A DNA stretch of 43,162 nt. It comes from UKL13-2 sp947085425. Lineage in GTDB: Bacteria > Pseudomonadota > Gammaproteobacteria > Burkholderiales > Usitatibacteraceae. The position numbers and the translations under genes are program-made. Position 1 is the stretch's first letter. Each line of letters starts with the position of its first letter. The notes under the pieces were generated by a model that worked only from the letters and a program-made list of their open reading frames with translations, did not search any database and was not told the origin of the DNA. The stretch is from positions 1 through 43,162 of the forward strand of contig CAMTWK010000044.1 of the NCBI GenBank assembly GCA_947085425.1, given 5' to 3'. Of this stretch, positions 25,501 through 34,748 are shown one piece after another.

Positions 25501-27018
25501 ATGAGTCGTGAAATTTTGTTGCTGGTGGATGCTTTGGCGCGCGAAAAAAGTGTGCCTCGCGAAACTGTGTTTATTGCCTTGGAAATGGCGCTCGCGTCGG
25601 CGACCAAGCGAAAATTTTCCGATAAGATTCTTCAGGAGGAGGGTGACGTTCGCGTCGAGATTGATCGATTGACCGGTGAATACGCCGCCTTCCGGCGCTG
25701 GACTGTGGTGCCAGATGAAGAGCATGAAGAGCCGGCGCGTCAAATTGCCATCACCGACGCACCTGAGCGTGGTGAAAACCTGCAACTGGGTGATGTTGTC
25801 GAAGAGCCGCTTGAGGCGGTCGATTTTGGCCGCATCGGCGCGCAAACGGCCAAACAGGTCATCCTGCAAAAAATTCGCGATGCCGAGCGCGAACAGATCC
25901 TCCAAGACTTTTTGGCGCGCGACGAGCAATTGGTTACAGGTACGATTAAACGGGTCGAACGCGGCAATGTGATTGTCGAGTCGGGTCGAATCGAAGCGAT
26001 CCTGCCGAAATCAGAATTGATTCCAAAAGAAAATTTGCGTGTCGGTGACCGTGTCCGCGCGCATTTGCTCAAAATAGATCGCAATTTGCGCGGCCCGCAA
26101 CTGGTGCTGTCAAGAATTTCACCGGATTTTATCCGGGTACTTTTTGAGTTGGAAGTTCCGGAAATTGAGGAGGGGCTGCTGGAAATTAAATCCGCCGCCC
26201 GTGATCCGGGTATGCGCGCCAAAATCGCCGTCAAGTCAAACGATCCACGCGTGGATCCGATCGGGACTTGTGTTGGCATGCGCGGTTCCCGCGTGCAGGC
26301 CGTCACCGGCGAATTGGCCGGTGAGCGCGTCGATATTATTTTGTGGTCGGCGGATCCGGCGCAGTTTGTCATCAACGCGCTGGCGCCGGCTGAAGTCTCG
26401 TCGATTATTGTTGACGAAGAGAAACACGCCATGGACGTGGTGGTCGATGAAGAGCAACTCGCCCAGGCGATTGGCCGGGGTGGTCAAAACGTTCGTTTGG
26501 CATCCGAGTTGACTGGTTGGCAATTAAACATCATGACCGAGGAAACCGCCAACGAACGACGCTCAACAGAACAACAGTCGATTCAGCAGTTGTTCATTGA
26601 GAAACTTGACGTTGACGAAGAAGTCGCGCAAATTTTGATTGCCGAAGGCTTCAGCAATCTTGAAGAGGTTGCCTACGTTCCGCTCAACGAGATGCTTGAA
26701 ATCGAGTCTTTTGACGAGGATACGGTAAATGAGTTGCGCCGCCGTGCGCGCGATGCCATTGTCACCGCCGCCATCAAGTCTGAAGAGACCATGGAAACCG
26801 GCGCGGATGATTTGCTCGACATGGCGGGCATGGATGCGGAAACTGCGCATACCTTGGCAACCAATGGTGTACAAACAATGGAAGATTTGGCTGATCTTGC
26901 GATTGATGAGTTGACGGAAATGACCGGCATGGATGCCGAGCGTGCCAAGACCCTCATCATGACCGCGCGAGCGCCGTGGTTTGCAGCTGAAAACTCGGAT
27001 CAGGCCGAAACCGCCTAA
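25501..27018 (+). CDS. nusA: transcription termination/antitermination factor NusA
   Basis: RNA-polymerase-associated factor for pausing, termination and antitermination. The 505 residues comprise the N-terminal RNAP-binding domain (1-~125), S1 domain (~135-200, T-G-T-I-K-R-V-E-R-G-N-V-I-V), KH1 and KH2 (V-G-M-R-G-S-R-V-Q-A-V and A-I-G-R-G-G-Q-N-V-R-L), and two C-terminal acidic repeats (D-D-L-L-D-M-A-G-M-D-A-E-T-A and D-E-L-T-E-M-T-G-M-D-A-E-R-A), as in gamma/beta-proteobacterial NusA. The ATG at 25501 follows a GGTGGAG site. Located 88 bp after rimP, with no terminator between. Confidence 0.97.
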   Translation: MSREILLLVDALAREKSVPRETVFIALEMALASATKRKFSDKILQEEGDVRVEIDRLTGEYAAFRRWTVVPDEEHEEPARQIAITDAPERGENLQLGDVVEEPLEAVDFGRIGAQTAKQVILQKIRDAEREQILQDFLARDEQLVTGTIKRVERGNVIVESGRIEAILPKSELIPKENLRVGDRVRAHLLKIDRNLRGPQLVLSRISPDFIRVLFELEVPEIEEGLLEIKSAARDPGMRAKIAVKSNDPRVDPIGTCVGMRGSRVQAVTGELAGERVDIILWSADPAQFVINALAPAEVSSIIVDEEKHAMDVVVDEEQLAQAIGRGGQNVRLASELTGWQLNIMTEETANERRSTEQQSIQQLFIEKLDVDEEVAQILIAEGFSNLEEVAYVPLNEMLEIESFDEDTVNELRRRARDAIVTAAIKSEETMETGADDLLDMAGMDAETAHTLATNGVQTMEDLADLAIDELTEMTGMDAERAKTLIMTARAPWFAAENSDQAETA

Positions 27019-27128
27019 TCAATTCGAAATGAAGCTGAAGCAAAATGGACCAATTGACTGCGGATAAAATCCGTTCAGCCTGTTTGGTTGGAATCGCAAT
27101 AAAACGTATCGTAAAGACAAGGTAACGC

Positions 27129-29852
27129 ATGGCTCAGACCACCGTTGAACAATTCGCCAAAGAACTTAAGCTCACCCCTGATCTGCTCATCGAGCAGCTC
27201 AAGTCGTCGGGCGTGGTGAAAGCCGACTCAGGAGACACGTTGACTGAGGATGACAAAGCACGCCTGTTGGTATTTTTGCAGGAGTCACACGGTCATAAGG
27301 ACGAAAAGAAGAAAATCACCTTGATGCGCAAACAGACGTCGGAAATCAAGAAGTCGGACGCAACCGGTAAGGCGCGAACCATTCAGGTTGAAGTCCGCAA
27401 AAAACGCACGTTTCTTAAAGTTGAGGCGGTGGTTGAGCCGATTATCGAAGTGCCGGTAGAACCGCCGCAGCCAATTATCGATGACGAAGAAATGGCCAAA
27501 CGGCGCGCGGAAGAAGAGCGCCAGACGGCATTACTGGCCAAACAAGCCGAGCAAAAGGCGAAAGCGCCACCAAAGCGCCGCACCAAAAAAGAAATCGAAG
27601 CCGATGCGGCCGCTGCGGCAGAAGAGGCGGCGAAAACTGCTGCTGATGCGAAGGCAGTGGTTGATGTAGAGCCGAAGTTGGAAACCAAGACCAAACCGGG
27701 CGTGCTCGGGGCGCCAAGCGCCGAAGCGTTGGCAAACAAGCCACCCCCTGCGACTCGGGCGTTTGTCCCGGCCAATGATGCGGCCGGCGGCCCGCGTATT
27801 GGTGAACGGGTTGTTCTGAAAAAAGACCCGCCACCCGCGGCTGCCGCGCCGGCGGGCACCTTGCATCGCCCGGTCATTAAAGATGCAGACGGACAGGTCA
27901 AAACAGATAAAAAAACCGCTAAAAAGCCGGTTAAGACGACTTCAACATGGAATGACGACGCCAATAAACGTCGTGGTATCAAGACACGTGGTGACGCCAG
28001 TGGCGGCCGCGAAGGCTGGCGGGGTCGTCGCGCAAAAGCGCATCATGATGATCCGGGCGCAGAAACCAATTTCCAAGCGCCAACAGAGGCCATTATTTAT
28101 GAAGTAATGGTTCCGGAAACCATCACTGTTGGTGAGTTGGCACAAAAGATGGCGGTGAAAGCTGCCGAAGTGATCAAGATCATGATGAAAATGGGCTCGA
28201 TGGCAACTATTAATCAGGTGATCGACCAAGAGACGGCAATATTGTTGGTTGAAGAATTAGGTCATACCGCCATTGCTGCCAAAGCCGACGACCCAGAGGC
28301 CTATTTGGAAGAAGCCGTTGTCCATAGCCCCGAGGATATGATCGTCCGTCCGCCGGTAGTGACCATCATGGGTCACGTTGATCACGGTAAAACGTCGTTG
28401 CTCGATAAAATCCGCAGTGCGCGGGTGGCGTCGGGTGAAGCCGGTGGCATTACCCAACACATTGGCGCGTATCACGTCGAAACGCCAAAAGGTGTGATTA
28501 CTTTTCTGGATACTCCGGGTCACGAAGCCTTTACGGCGATGCGTGCACGCGGTTCACAAATTACCGACATTGTTATTTTGGTGGTCGCCGCCGACGATGG
28601 TGTGATGCCACAGACCAAGGAAGCAATTGCCCACGCAAAAGCGGCCAATGTGCCGATGATCGTGGCGGTGAACAAGATCGACAAACCCGAAGCAAACCTC
28701 GAGCGTGTCAGGCAGGATCTGGTTGCCAATGATGTGTTGCCTGAAGAGTACGGTGGTGACGTCATGTTTGTTCCCGTGTCTGCAAAGACCGGTGCCGGCC
28801 TCGACAATTTGCTCGATGCGATCCTGCTGGTGGCGGAAGTCGCCGAGTTAAAGGCGGTTCGCAATGCGCCCGCCAAAGGTGTTGTGATTGAGGCGCGACT
28901 GGATAAAGGCCGCGGACCTGTGGCGACTGTGTTGGTGCAATCCGGCACGCTGAAAAAAGGCGATATGTTGCTTGCTGGCGGTGTATTTGGCCGCGTGCGG
29001 GCATTGATCGACGAGGACGGCAAGAGTGTTGATGAGGCCGGTCCGTCAATACCGGTAGAGGTACAGGGATTAACCGATGTACCGGGTGCCGGTGAAGACA
29101 TGATGGTGCTGAACGACGAGCGTAAAGCGCGTGAAATCGCCCAGTTCCGTCAGGGCAAGTACCGCGATGTGAAGCTGGCCAAACAACATTCGGCAAAACT
29201 TGAAAATGCATTTGAGCAAATGGGCGAAGGTGCCACCAAGTCGCTGGCTATTATTATCAAGGCCGACGTGCAGGGCTCCTACGAAGGTTTGACCCACGCA
29301 CTCGCAAAATTATCCACTCCCGAAGTTCGCGTAAACGTGGTGCATTCTGGTGTGGGTGCCATTACCGAATCCGACGTCAATCTGGCCATTGCTTCAAAAG
29401 CGGTGGTGATCGGCTTTAACGTTCGTGCCGATGCCGGTGCACGCAAACTGACCGAAAATGCCGGTGTTCAGGTTCGTTACTACAACATTATTTACGAAGC
29501 GGTTGATGATGTTAAAGCCGCCTTGGGCGGGCTGTTGTCGCCGGAAATTAAAGAGTCGGTGTTGGGAATGGTCGAGATTCGCAGCGTATTCAAGATATCG
29601 AAAATCGGTTCAGTCGCCGGATGTTTTGTACTCGATGGTGTCATTAAGCGCACTTCGTCTGTCCGCCTGCTGCGTGACGGCGTGGTGATTTTCACCGGCG
29701 AACTTGATTCGCTGAAACGCTTTAAGGATGACGTCAAAGAAGTCAAATCGGGGTTCGAGTGCGGACTGTCGCTCAAGAACTATCACGACATCAAAGAGGG
29801 CGACCAACTCGAAGCATACGAAACCACCGAAGTGGCACGTACGCTCGAATAA
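27129..29852 (+). CDS. infB: translation initiation factor IF-2
   Basis: GTPase that delivers fMet-tRNA to the 30S subunit. 907 residues. A short IF2-N module (T-V-E-Q-F-A-K-E-L-K at the start), an Ala/Lys/Glu-rich low-complexity linker (~100-300), a second IF2-N motif (V-P-E-T-I-T-V-G-E-L-A-Q-K-M), then the G domain: G1 at 415-422 (G-H-V-D-H-G-K-T), G3 D-T-P-G-H-E-A-F, G4 N-K-I-D, followed by domains II, III and the fMet-binding C-terminal domain (I-K-E-G-D-Q-L-E-A-Y near the end). Internal initiation giving shorter IF2 forms is known in enterics; no strong internal site was established here. Confidence 0.97.
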   Translation: MAQTTVEQFAKELKLTPDLLIEQLKSSGVVKADSGDTLTEDDKARLLVFLQESHGHKDEKKKITLMRKQTSEIKKSDATGKARTIQVEVRKKRTFLKVEAVVEPIIEVPVEPPQPIIDDEEMAKRRAEEERQTALLAKQAEQKAKAPPKRRTKKEIEADAAAAAEEAAKTAADAKAVVDVEPKLETKTKPGVLGAPSAEALANKPPPATRAFVPANDAAGGPRIGERVVLKKDPPPAAAAPAGTLHRPVIKDADGQVKTDKKTAKKPVKTTSTWNDDANKRRGIKTRGDASGGREGWRGRRAKAHHDDPGAETNFQAPTEAIIYEVMVPETITVGELAQKMAVKAAEVIKIMMKMGSMATINQVIDQETAILLVEELGHTAIAAKADDPEAYLEEAVVHSPEDMIVRPPVVTIMGHVDHGKTSLLDKIRSARVASGEAGGITQHIGAYHVETPKGVITFLDTPGHEAFTAMRARGSQITDIVILVVAADDGVMPQTKEAIAHAKAANVPMIVAVNKIDKPEANLERVRQDLVANDVLPEEYGGDVMFVPVSAKTGAGLDNLLDAILLVAEVAELKAVRNAPAKGVVIEARLDKGRGPVATVLVQSGTLKKGDMLLAGGVFGRVRALIDEDGKSVDEAGPSIPVEVQGLTDVPGAGEDMMVLNDERKAREIAQFRQGKYRDVKLAKQHSAKLENAFEQMGEGATKSLAIIIKADVQGSYEGLTHALAKLSTPEVRVNVVHSGVGAITESDVNLAIASKAVVIGFNVRADAGARKLTENAGVQVRYYNIIYEAVDDVKAALGGLLSPEIKESVLGMVEIRSVFKISKIGSVAGCFVLDGVIKRTSSVRLLRDGVVIFTGELDSLKRFKDDVKEVKSGFECGLSLKNYHDIKEGDQLEAYETTEVARTLE

Positions 29853-29873
29853 CCTCGGAAAACTGGAGCTATT

Positions 29874-30251
29874 TTGTCCGACGCACGCAACCGTAAAATT
29901 GCCGATCAAATTCAGCGCGAATTATCAGAGATGATTCGTCTGGAGTTGCGCGACCCGCGTGTGACCATGGTGACACTCACCGATGTTGAAGTGGCGCGCG
30001 ATGTTTCTCACGCCAAGATTTTTTTCACACACTTGGGCAGCGAAGAGCAGGTTCAATCGTGCAAAAACGGGCTCAATAGTGCGGCGGGTTTTTTGCGCAT
30101 GCAGCTTGCCAAACGCCTGACCATACGGGTGGTGCCCGCCTTGCATTTTGAGATTGACGAGTCGATTGAGCGTGGTGCGCACCTGTCCAAATTGATTAAC
30201 GATGCCGTCGCCGAGGATGCCAAGCATCCGCACGATGGCAACGAGGTGTGA
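29874..30251 (+). CDS. rbfA: ribosome-binding factor A
   Basis: Cold-shock 30S maturation factor with a single KH-like domain. 125 residues: R-K-I-A-D-Q-I-Q-R-E-L-S-E-M-I at the N-terminus, E-L-R-D-P-R-V-T-M-V-T-L-T-D-V-E-V-A-R-D-V-S-H-A-K-I-F, L-R-M-Q-L-A-K-R-L-T-I-R-V-V-P-A-L-H-F near the end. The start is a TTG at 29874 with GGAG eight bases upstream, the second TTG start in this operon. Its stop overlaps the truB start (GTGA). Confidence 0.95.
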   Translation: MSDARNRKIADQIQRELSEMIRLELRDPRVTMVTLTDVEVARDVSHAKIFFTHLGSEEQVQSCKNGLNSAAGFLRMQLAKRLTIRVVPALHFEIDESIERGAHLSKLINDAVAEDAKHPHDGNEV

Positions 30252-31240
30252 CCGAGGCGGGTTTTCATCCTGATGCCGGTGCAATGTTGAACGCTGATTC
30301 GCCAAAACCACGCATTGTCCGTCGTCGGCTTGACGGCGTGTTGTTACTGGATAAACCGGTCGGACTGTCATCGACCCAGGCCATGGCCGCGGCAAAACGT
30401 TTATTTCGCGCCGAAAAAGCCGGGCACACCGGCACGCTGGATCCTTTCGCGACCGGACTTTTGCCGGTATGTTTTGGTGAGGCCGCAAAATTTTCCCGCT
30501 TTTTACTTGATGCCGAAAAGTCCTATCGTGCCACGCTGAAATTAGGCGAGGTGAGCCGTACCGGTGACACGGAGGGGGAAATTATCGCGCGGCGCGACGT
30601 GGCCGTCGCACCCGCAGAGATCGACGCCGCCTTGCGCAAATTCGTCGGCCCACAATTGCAAACACCGCCGATGCATTCCGCACTAAAACAAAACGGCGTG
30701 CCACTTTATAAACTTGCCCGCCAGGGCTTGGAAGTGCCTCGCGAGCCGCGCCAGATCACGATCTTCAGCCTTTCTTTGATTGCAATTAACGAGCCGGAAT
30801 TGATCATTGACACCCGCGTCAGCAAAGGCACCTATATTCGCGTGTTGGCGGAAAATATCGGCGAAACACTTGGCTGTGGTGCCCACCTGACCGCACTGCG
30901 GAGAACCGCAACGGGTGGTTTTGATATTGCCCAATCGGTAAGTATCGAAACGCTCACAGGCATGACAGAGCTTGAGCGCGAACAATGCCTCCTGCCGGCG
31001 CAAAGCCTGTGCATGCATTTGGCAAAAATAAATCTGCATATTGAAGACGCGCATATTTTTTGTAACGGTGGCTGGATTGCCGCGCCATCAGCCGCTGCGA
31101 CCGAAACCGCTCCATTTGCGGTTTACGCTGATGACGGGCGTTTCCTCGGTGTTGGCGAGGTGGTTTTGAACGAGCTAACCCATGGCAAAGCGCGTCTGGT
31201 GCCGATGCGACTGATGGCGACCGGTATAAATGCCAGCTGA
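30248..31240 (+). CDS. truB: tRNA pseudouridine-55 synthase
   Basis: Makes pseudouridine 55 in the T-loop of tRNAs. 330 residues from a GTG that overlaps the rbfA stop; an ATG at 30284 would remove 12 non-conserved residues and start just before the R-R-R-L-D-G-V-L-L-L-D-K-P motif, so either is possible. The catalytic aspartate is D65 in G-H-T-G-T-L-D-P-F-A-T-G-L-L-P. Further motifs are T-G-D-T-E-G-E, M-H-S-A-L-K-Q-N-G-V-P-L-Y-K-L-A and the S-K-G-T-Y-I-R-V-L segment. A C-terminal PUA-like domain completes it. About 160 bp separates it from rpsO, which has its own promoter. Confidence 0.95.
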   Translation: MTEAGFHPDAGAMLNADSPKPRIVRRRLDGVLLLDKPVGLSSTQAMAAAKRLFRAEKAGHTGTLDPFATGLLPVCFGEAAKFSRFLLDAEKSYRATLKLGEVSRTGDTEGEIIARRDVAVAPAEIDAALRKFVGPQLQTPPMHSALKQNGVPLYKLARQGLEVPREPRQITIFSLSLIAINEPELIIDTRVSKGTYIRVLAENIGETLGCGAHLTALRRTATGGFDIAQSVSIETLTGMTELEREQCLLPAQSLCMHLAKINLHIEDAHIFCNGGWIAAPSAAATETAPFAVYADDGRFLGVGEVVLNELTHGKARLVPMRLMATGINAS

Positions 31241-31294
31241 GTCGGCTGATTCACCAAAGCCCATGATTTTGTTGTGTAATTTGCCGGATTGGTG

Positions 31295-31323
31295 ATGACA
31301 AGGCGTCGATTTTGCGCTATAAT
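31295..31323 (+). promoter_or_regulatory. sigma-70 promoter of rpsO
   Basis: ATGACA (31295-31300), 17-bp spacer, perfect TATAAT (31318-31323), located in the truB-rpsO gap. It gives rpsO-pnp an internal promoter in addition to read-through, as is known for the enteric rpsO promoter. Confidence 0.8.
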
Positions 31324-31401
31324 TTCGGCCTCGCAAGTAGGGACGTTCCGAAAGCCGCAATCGCCTGCGACAAGGCGTTAGATCCGAGAAAAGGAATCAC
31401 C

Positions 31402-31668
31402 ATGACCACCACCGCAAGAACAGCAGAAGTTGTCTCAGAATATGGCCGCGCCAAAGGCGACACCGGCTCTCCTGAAGTTCAGGTCGCATTGTTGACCAAT
31501 CGTATTAACGAGCTGACCAGCCATTTTAAGAAACACGTTAAGGACCATCATGGTCGCCGTGGCTTGCTCCGTATGGTTTCGAAGCGCCGCAGCCTGCTTG
31601 ATTACCTAAAGCGCACCAAACTCGATACCTATCGTTCATTGATCGACAAACTCGGCCTGCGCAAGTAA
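31402..31668 (+). CDS. rpsO: 30S ribosomal protein S15
   Basis: An 88-residue primary 16S rRNA-binding protein with the family core G-D-T-G-S-P-E-V-Q-V-A-L-L-T-N-R-I-N-E-L-T-S-H-F, D-H-H-G-R-R-G-L-L and terminal I-D-K-L-G-L-R-K. The ATG at 31402 has AAGGA upstream; the frame continues open to 31312 but that part is the promoter and leader. S15 commonly autoregulates through its own leader (31324-31401); no obvious pseudoknot could be established by eye. Confidence 0.97.
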   Translation: MTTTARTAEVVSEYGRAKGDTGSPEVQVALLTNRINELTSHFKKHVKDHHGRRGLLRMVSKRRSLLDYLKRTKLDTYRSLIDKLGLRK

Positions 31669-31707
31669 TCGAATCCAACGCCAGTTAAGCGATAGCAATC
31701 GAATTTC

Positions 31708-31748
31708 AAAAAGCCCCTCTGTTCCGATTAACGGCAGCGGGGCTTTTG
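31708..31748 (+). terminator. terminator-like hairpin between rpsO and pnp
   Basis: AAAAAGCCCC pairs with GGGGCTTTT across a loop that itself contains CTG...CAG and CCG...CGG pairs. It lies 39 bp after rpsO. It probably terminates part of the transcription and may be the RNase-processing hairpin between S15 and PNPase. Confidence 0.78.
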
Positions 31749-31854
31749 CATTATTTTTTGCAATATTTTTAGCGTTAAAGATTTATCGTTGCCAGCACCT
31801 GTTTTTTGGTGGTAACGCCAACCGTTTTTTACTCAAAGCCAAGGGAATTCCCGA

Positions 31855-34017
31855 ATGAAAGCCATCAAAAAAACATTGCAGTATGGGCGTCATACGTTGA
31901 CGCTCGAAACCGGGGAGATCGCGCGCCAAGCTGATGGCGCGGTATTGGTCTCGCTCGACGACACCGTTGTACTCGTGACCTGTGTGGCACGACGCGACGC
32001 CAAAGAAGGCCAGGATTTTTTCCCGTTGACCGTCGACTACCAGGAAAAAACCTTTGCCGGCGGCAAGATCCCGGGCGGATTCTTCAAGCGTGAAGGTCGT
32101 CCATCGGAAAAAGAAATTTTGACCAGCCGATTGATTGATCGTCCGTTGCGTCCGTTATTTCCGGACGGTTTTTACAACGAAGTGCAAATCATCGCCACCG
32201 TATTGTCGTCCGATCCGGAAATTGATTCCGACATCGTTGCCATGATTGGCGCCTCGGCTGCCGTCACGTTGGCCGGTGTGCCATTTGAAGGCCCGATTGG
32301 TGCCGCCCGTGTTGGTTACCTCGAAGGGCAATATGTCCTGAACCCGACCAAGACCGAACTCGAAACCTCACAAATGAATTTGGTGGTTGCCGGTACCGAA
32401 TCGGCTGTGCTGATGGTTGAATCAGAGGCGTTGGAATTGTCGGAAGCGATTATGTTGGGCGGTATTGTTTATGGTCACGAACAACAGCAGGCCGTTATCA
32501 ATGCCATTCTGGATCTGGCCGACGAAGCCGGTAAAGATCCATGGGCATGGACCGCACCGGTGCCACCACAAGCGTTGATTGAGCAAATCAACACCATGGC
32601 CGCCAAAGACTTGGACGACGCATTCCGCATCAAGACCAAAGGACTTCGCTCGGAACAGCTGTCGGCGATCAACAAACGTGTTGTCAGCGCACTTTGTACG
32701 GGTGTAGAAGGCGCGCCGGACAAAAATACCGTGTCGTCGCTATTGTTCGCAATCGAGTCAAAAATTGTTCGCAGCCAGATTTTGAATGGCGAGCCACGTA
32801 TTGACGGCCGTGATACCCGCACTGTTCGTCCAATTTCGATCCGTACCTCCGTATTGCCGCGCACCCACGGCTCGGTGTTGTTTACGCGCGGTGAAACCCA
32901 GGCGATGGTGGTTGCCACCCTGGGCTCGTTAAAAGATTCACAAATGATCGATGCGCTGCAGGGCGAGTACAAAGATCGTTATATGTTCCATTACAACTTC
33001 CCGCCATATTCGACCGGTGAAACCGGCCGTGTTGGTACACCAAAGCGCCGCGAAATCGGCCACGGTCGTTTGGCCAAACGCGCGTTGGCAGCGGTATTGC
33101 CGACCGAAGCCGAATTTGGTTATGCGATGCGCGTGGTGTCGGAAATTACCGAATCCAATGGTTCTTCATCGATGGCCTCGGTTTGTGGCGGATGTCTGGC
33201 ATTGATGGACGCAGGTGTGCCAATGAAAGCGCACGTTGCTGGTGTCGCCATGGGTCTCATCAAGGACGGCGGAAAATTTGCCGTGCTCACCGATATCCTT
33301 GGTGACGAAGATCATTTGGGCGATATGGACTTTAAAGTTGCCGGTACCGATCAAGGTATTACCGCGTTGCAAATGGACATCAAGATCATGGGCATCACCA
33401 AAGAGATCATGGATGTTGCATTGACGCAGGCCAAAGATGGTCGTATGCACATTTTGAGCTTGATGAAACAGGCCGTGCCCACCGCCCGTTCGGAGCTTTC
33501 ACAATTTGCACCACGCATCATCAAGATCAAGATTCATCCGGACAAGATTCGCGAAGTGATTGGCAAGGGTGGCAGCGTCATCCAGGCCATCACCCGCGAA
33601 ACCGGTACGGAAATTGACATCCAAGACGACGGCACCATTTCGATTGCCTGTCTGTCAGGTGAAGCCGGGGAAGCGGCAAGATTGCGTATTGAAGCGATTG
33701 CCGCCGAGATCGAAGTCGGTCGTGTGTACGAAGGCCCGGTGGTCCGTTTGCTCGACTTCGGCGCCATTGTGCAATTGTTGCCAGGCAAAGATGGTTTGTT
33801 GCATATTTCTCAGATCGCCCACGAGCGTGTTAATGCCGTGGCGGATCACCTGAAAGAAGGTCAGATTGTCAAAGTCAAAGTCATGGAAGCTGATGACAAG
33901 GGCCGTGTTCGCCTGTCGATGAAAGCGCTGATTGAAGCGCCGCCAGCGGCACCACGCGCACCTCGTGCGGATGCCCCGGTGGATGGCACGCCACCAACCG
34001 ATTCCCAGCCGCAGTAA
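31855..34017 (+). CDS. pnp: polyribonucleotide nucleotidyltransferase (PNPase)
   Basis: Phosphorolytic 3'-5' exoribonuclease of the RNA degradosome. 720 residues: first RNase PH-like domain (to ~220), all-helical linker, second RNase PH-like domain with the catalytic G-D-E-D-H-L-G-D-M-D-F-K-V-A-G-T (about 485-500), then KH (I-R-E-V-I-G-K-G-G-S-V-I-Q) and S1 (V-G-R-V-Y-E-G-P-V-V-R-L-L-D-F-G-A) domains, with a short Pro/Ala tail. The ATG at 31855 is preceded by AAGGGAAT. PNPase commonly autoregulates its 5' leader after RNase III cleavage; the 106-bp leader after the upstream hairpin is available for this. Confidence 0.97.
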   Translation: MKAIKKTLQYGRHTLTLETGEIARQADGAVLVSLDDTVVLVTCVARRDAKEGQDFFPLTVDYQEKTFAGGKIPGGFFKREGRPSEKEILTSRLIDRPLRPLFPDGFYNEVQIIATVLSSDPEIDSDIVAMIGASAAVTLAGVPFEGPIGAARVGYLEGQYVLNPTKTELETSQMNLVVAGTESAVLMVESEALELSEAIMLGGIVYGHEQQQAVINAILDLADEAGKDPWAWTAPVPPQALIEQINTMAAKDLDDAFRIKTKGLRSEQLSAINKRVVSALCTGVEGAPDKNTVSSLLFAIESKIVRSQILNGEPRIDGRDTRTVRPISIRTSVLPRTHGSVLFTRGETQAMVVATLGSLKDSQMIDALQGEYKDRYMFHYNFPPYSTGETGRVGTPKRREIGHGRLAKRALAAVLPTEAEFGYAMRVVSEITESNGSSSMASVCGGCLALMDAGVPMKAHVAGVAMGLIKDGGKFAVLTDILGDEDHLGDMDFKVAGTDQGITALQMDIKIMGITKEIMDVALTQAKDGRMHILSLMKQAVPTARSELSQFAPRIIKIKIHPDKIREVIGKGGSVIQAITRETGTEIDIQDDGTISIACLSGEAGEAARLRIEAIAAEIEVGRVYEGPVVRLLDFGAIVQLLPGKDGLLHISQIAHERVNAVADHLKEGQIVKVKVMEADDKGRVRLSMKALIEAPPAAPRAPRADAPVDGTPPTDSQPQ

Positions 34018-34033
34018 TTTTTGGCGTGGTTTC

Positions 34034-34062
34034 AAAAAAGGCACCGCAAGCGGTGCCTTTTT
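34034..34062 (+). terminator. intrinsic terminator after pnp
   Basis: AAAAAAGGCACCG-CAAG-CGGTGCCTTTTT, 17 bp after the pnp stop. A strong stem with T tract ends the operon. Confidence 0.9.
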
Positions 34063-34075
34063 GTTTGTGTTGTCG

Positions 34076-34104
34076 TTGCTGAACGGCTTGGCAACAGGTA
34101 TAAT
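34076..34104 (+). promoter_or_regulatory. promoter of tRNA-Pro
   Basis: TTGCTG (34076-34081), 17-bp spacer, perfect TATAAT (34099-34104), ending 22 bp before the tRNA 5' end. It lies directly after the pnp terminator. Confidence 0.75.
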
Positions 34105-34126
34105 TCCGGCTTGTTTTTGCAGTATT

Positions 34127-34203
34127 CGGAGTGTGGCGCAGCCCGGTAGCGCGCTTGCTTTGGGAGCAAGATGTCGTAGGTTCGAATCCTATCACTCCGA
34201 CCA
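34127..34203 (+). tRNA. tRNA-Pro (anticodon UGG)
   Basis: A 77-nt cloverleaf with encoded CCA. Acceptor stem CGGAGTG/CACTCCG, the C1-G72 pair typical of bacterial tRNA-Pro, D-arm GCGC...GCGC, anticodon arm CTTGC-TTTGGGA-GCAAG with anticodon TGG, T-arm with TTCGAAT. It reads CCA/CCG and, by wobble, other proline codons. Confidence 0.97.
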
Positions 34204-34286
34204 GTTTTTTATCCCCCTTGTCCGACCTTGCCAGACGCGTGCATACTCTTGTTGCGCGGCAAACAGTTGACCAGCCAAAATCCCAC

Positions 34287-34363
34287 GCGCCCGTAGCTCA
34301 TCTGGATAGAGCACCGGCCTTCTAAGCCGGGGGTAACAGGTTCGAGTCCTGTCGGGCGTACCA
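34287..34363 (+). tRNA. tRNA-Arg (anticodon UCU)
   Basis: A 77-nt cloverleaf with encoded CCA. Acceptor stem GCGCCCG/CGGGCGT (one G-T pair), D-arm GCTC...GAGC, anticodon arm CCGGC-CTTCTAA-GCCGG with anticodon TCT, T-arm with GTTCGAGTC. Reads AGA/AGG. Located 83 bp after tRNA-Pro, probably on the same transcript. tRNA genes are common integration sites and accessory DNA begins right after it. Confidence 0.97.
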
Positions 34364-34433
34364 AGCTTTGAAATTTTCCTGTTGAGCGGTTGGATTCGTC
34401 CGCTTGCAATAACAAAATACACCGCTCTTCAAA

Positions 34434-34609
34434 CTAGCCCGCATATTTCACGGGGTTGCGTTCGAGAGTGAGTCGATGGGCGTGTGATTTTTCGTTCGAC
34501 AGGCCATGGCATAGCGAGCCGTGTCTGGCAAATGAGCACGGCAAGAGAACGAAAAAGCGCTGCTCAGCCGCCCACTCTCAAATGCGTCCCCGTGAAATAT
34601 ACAGGCTAG
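34434..34609. mobile_element. MITE-like palindromic element, copy 2
   Basis: A 176-bp element with ends CTAGCCCGCATATTTCACGG(GG) (34434-34455) and the inverted CCCCGTGAAATATACAGGCT(AG) (34588-34609), 20 of 22 matching. The interior holds no gene. It matches the reverse strand of the element at 8820-9066 internally but lacks that copy's 84-bp extra segment. It marks the left edge of the accessory region. Confidence 0.82.
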
Positions 34610-34748
34610 TAATTCCGAACAGATTCATGTGCGGAATCCCATCCGTTTGCGCCGTGATGATATGAGCTGAGTCTTCTGCGCTTAAAATCGGGTTTGCGTC
34701 AGAGTGACAGCTTTGGCGGAGGGGCAAAATAATAGTGCGGAAAAACTC

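Noticed and set aside
25740..26432. Long antisense open frame (230 codons) opposite nusA
   Set aside because: Serine/arginine-rich shadow of a high-quality nusA reading; no motif and no ribosome site.
28520..29101. Antisense open frame opposite infB
   Set aside because: Shadow of the conserved GTPase coding sequence with no domain of its own.
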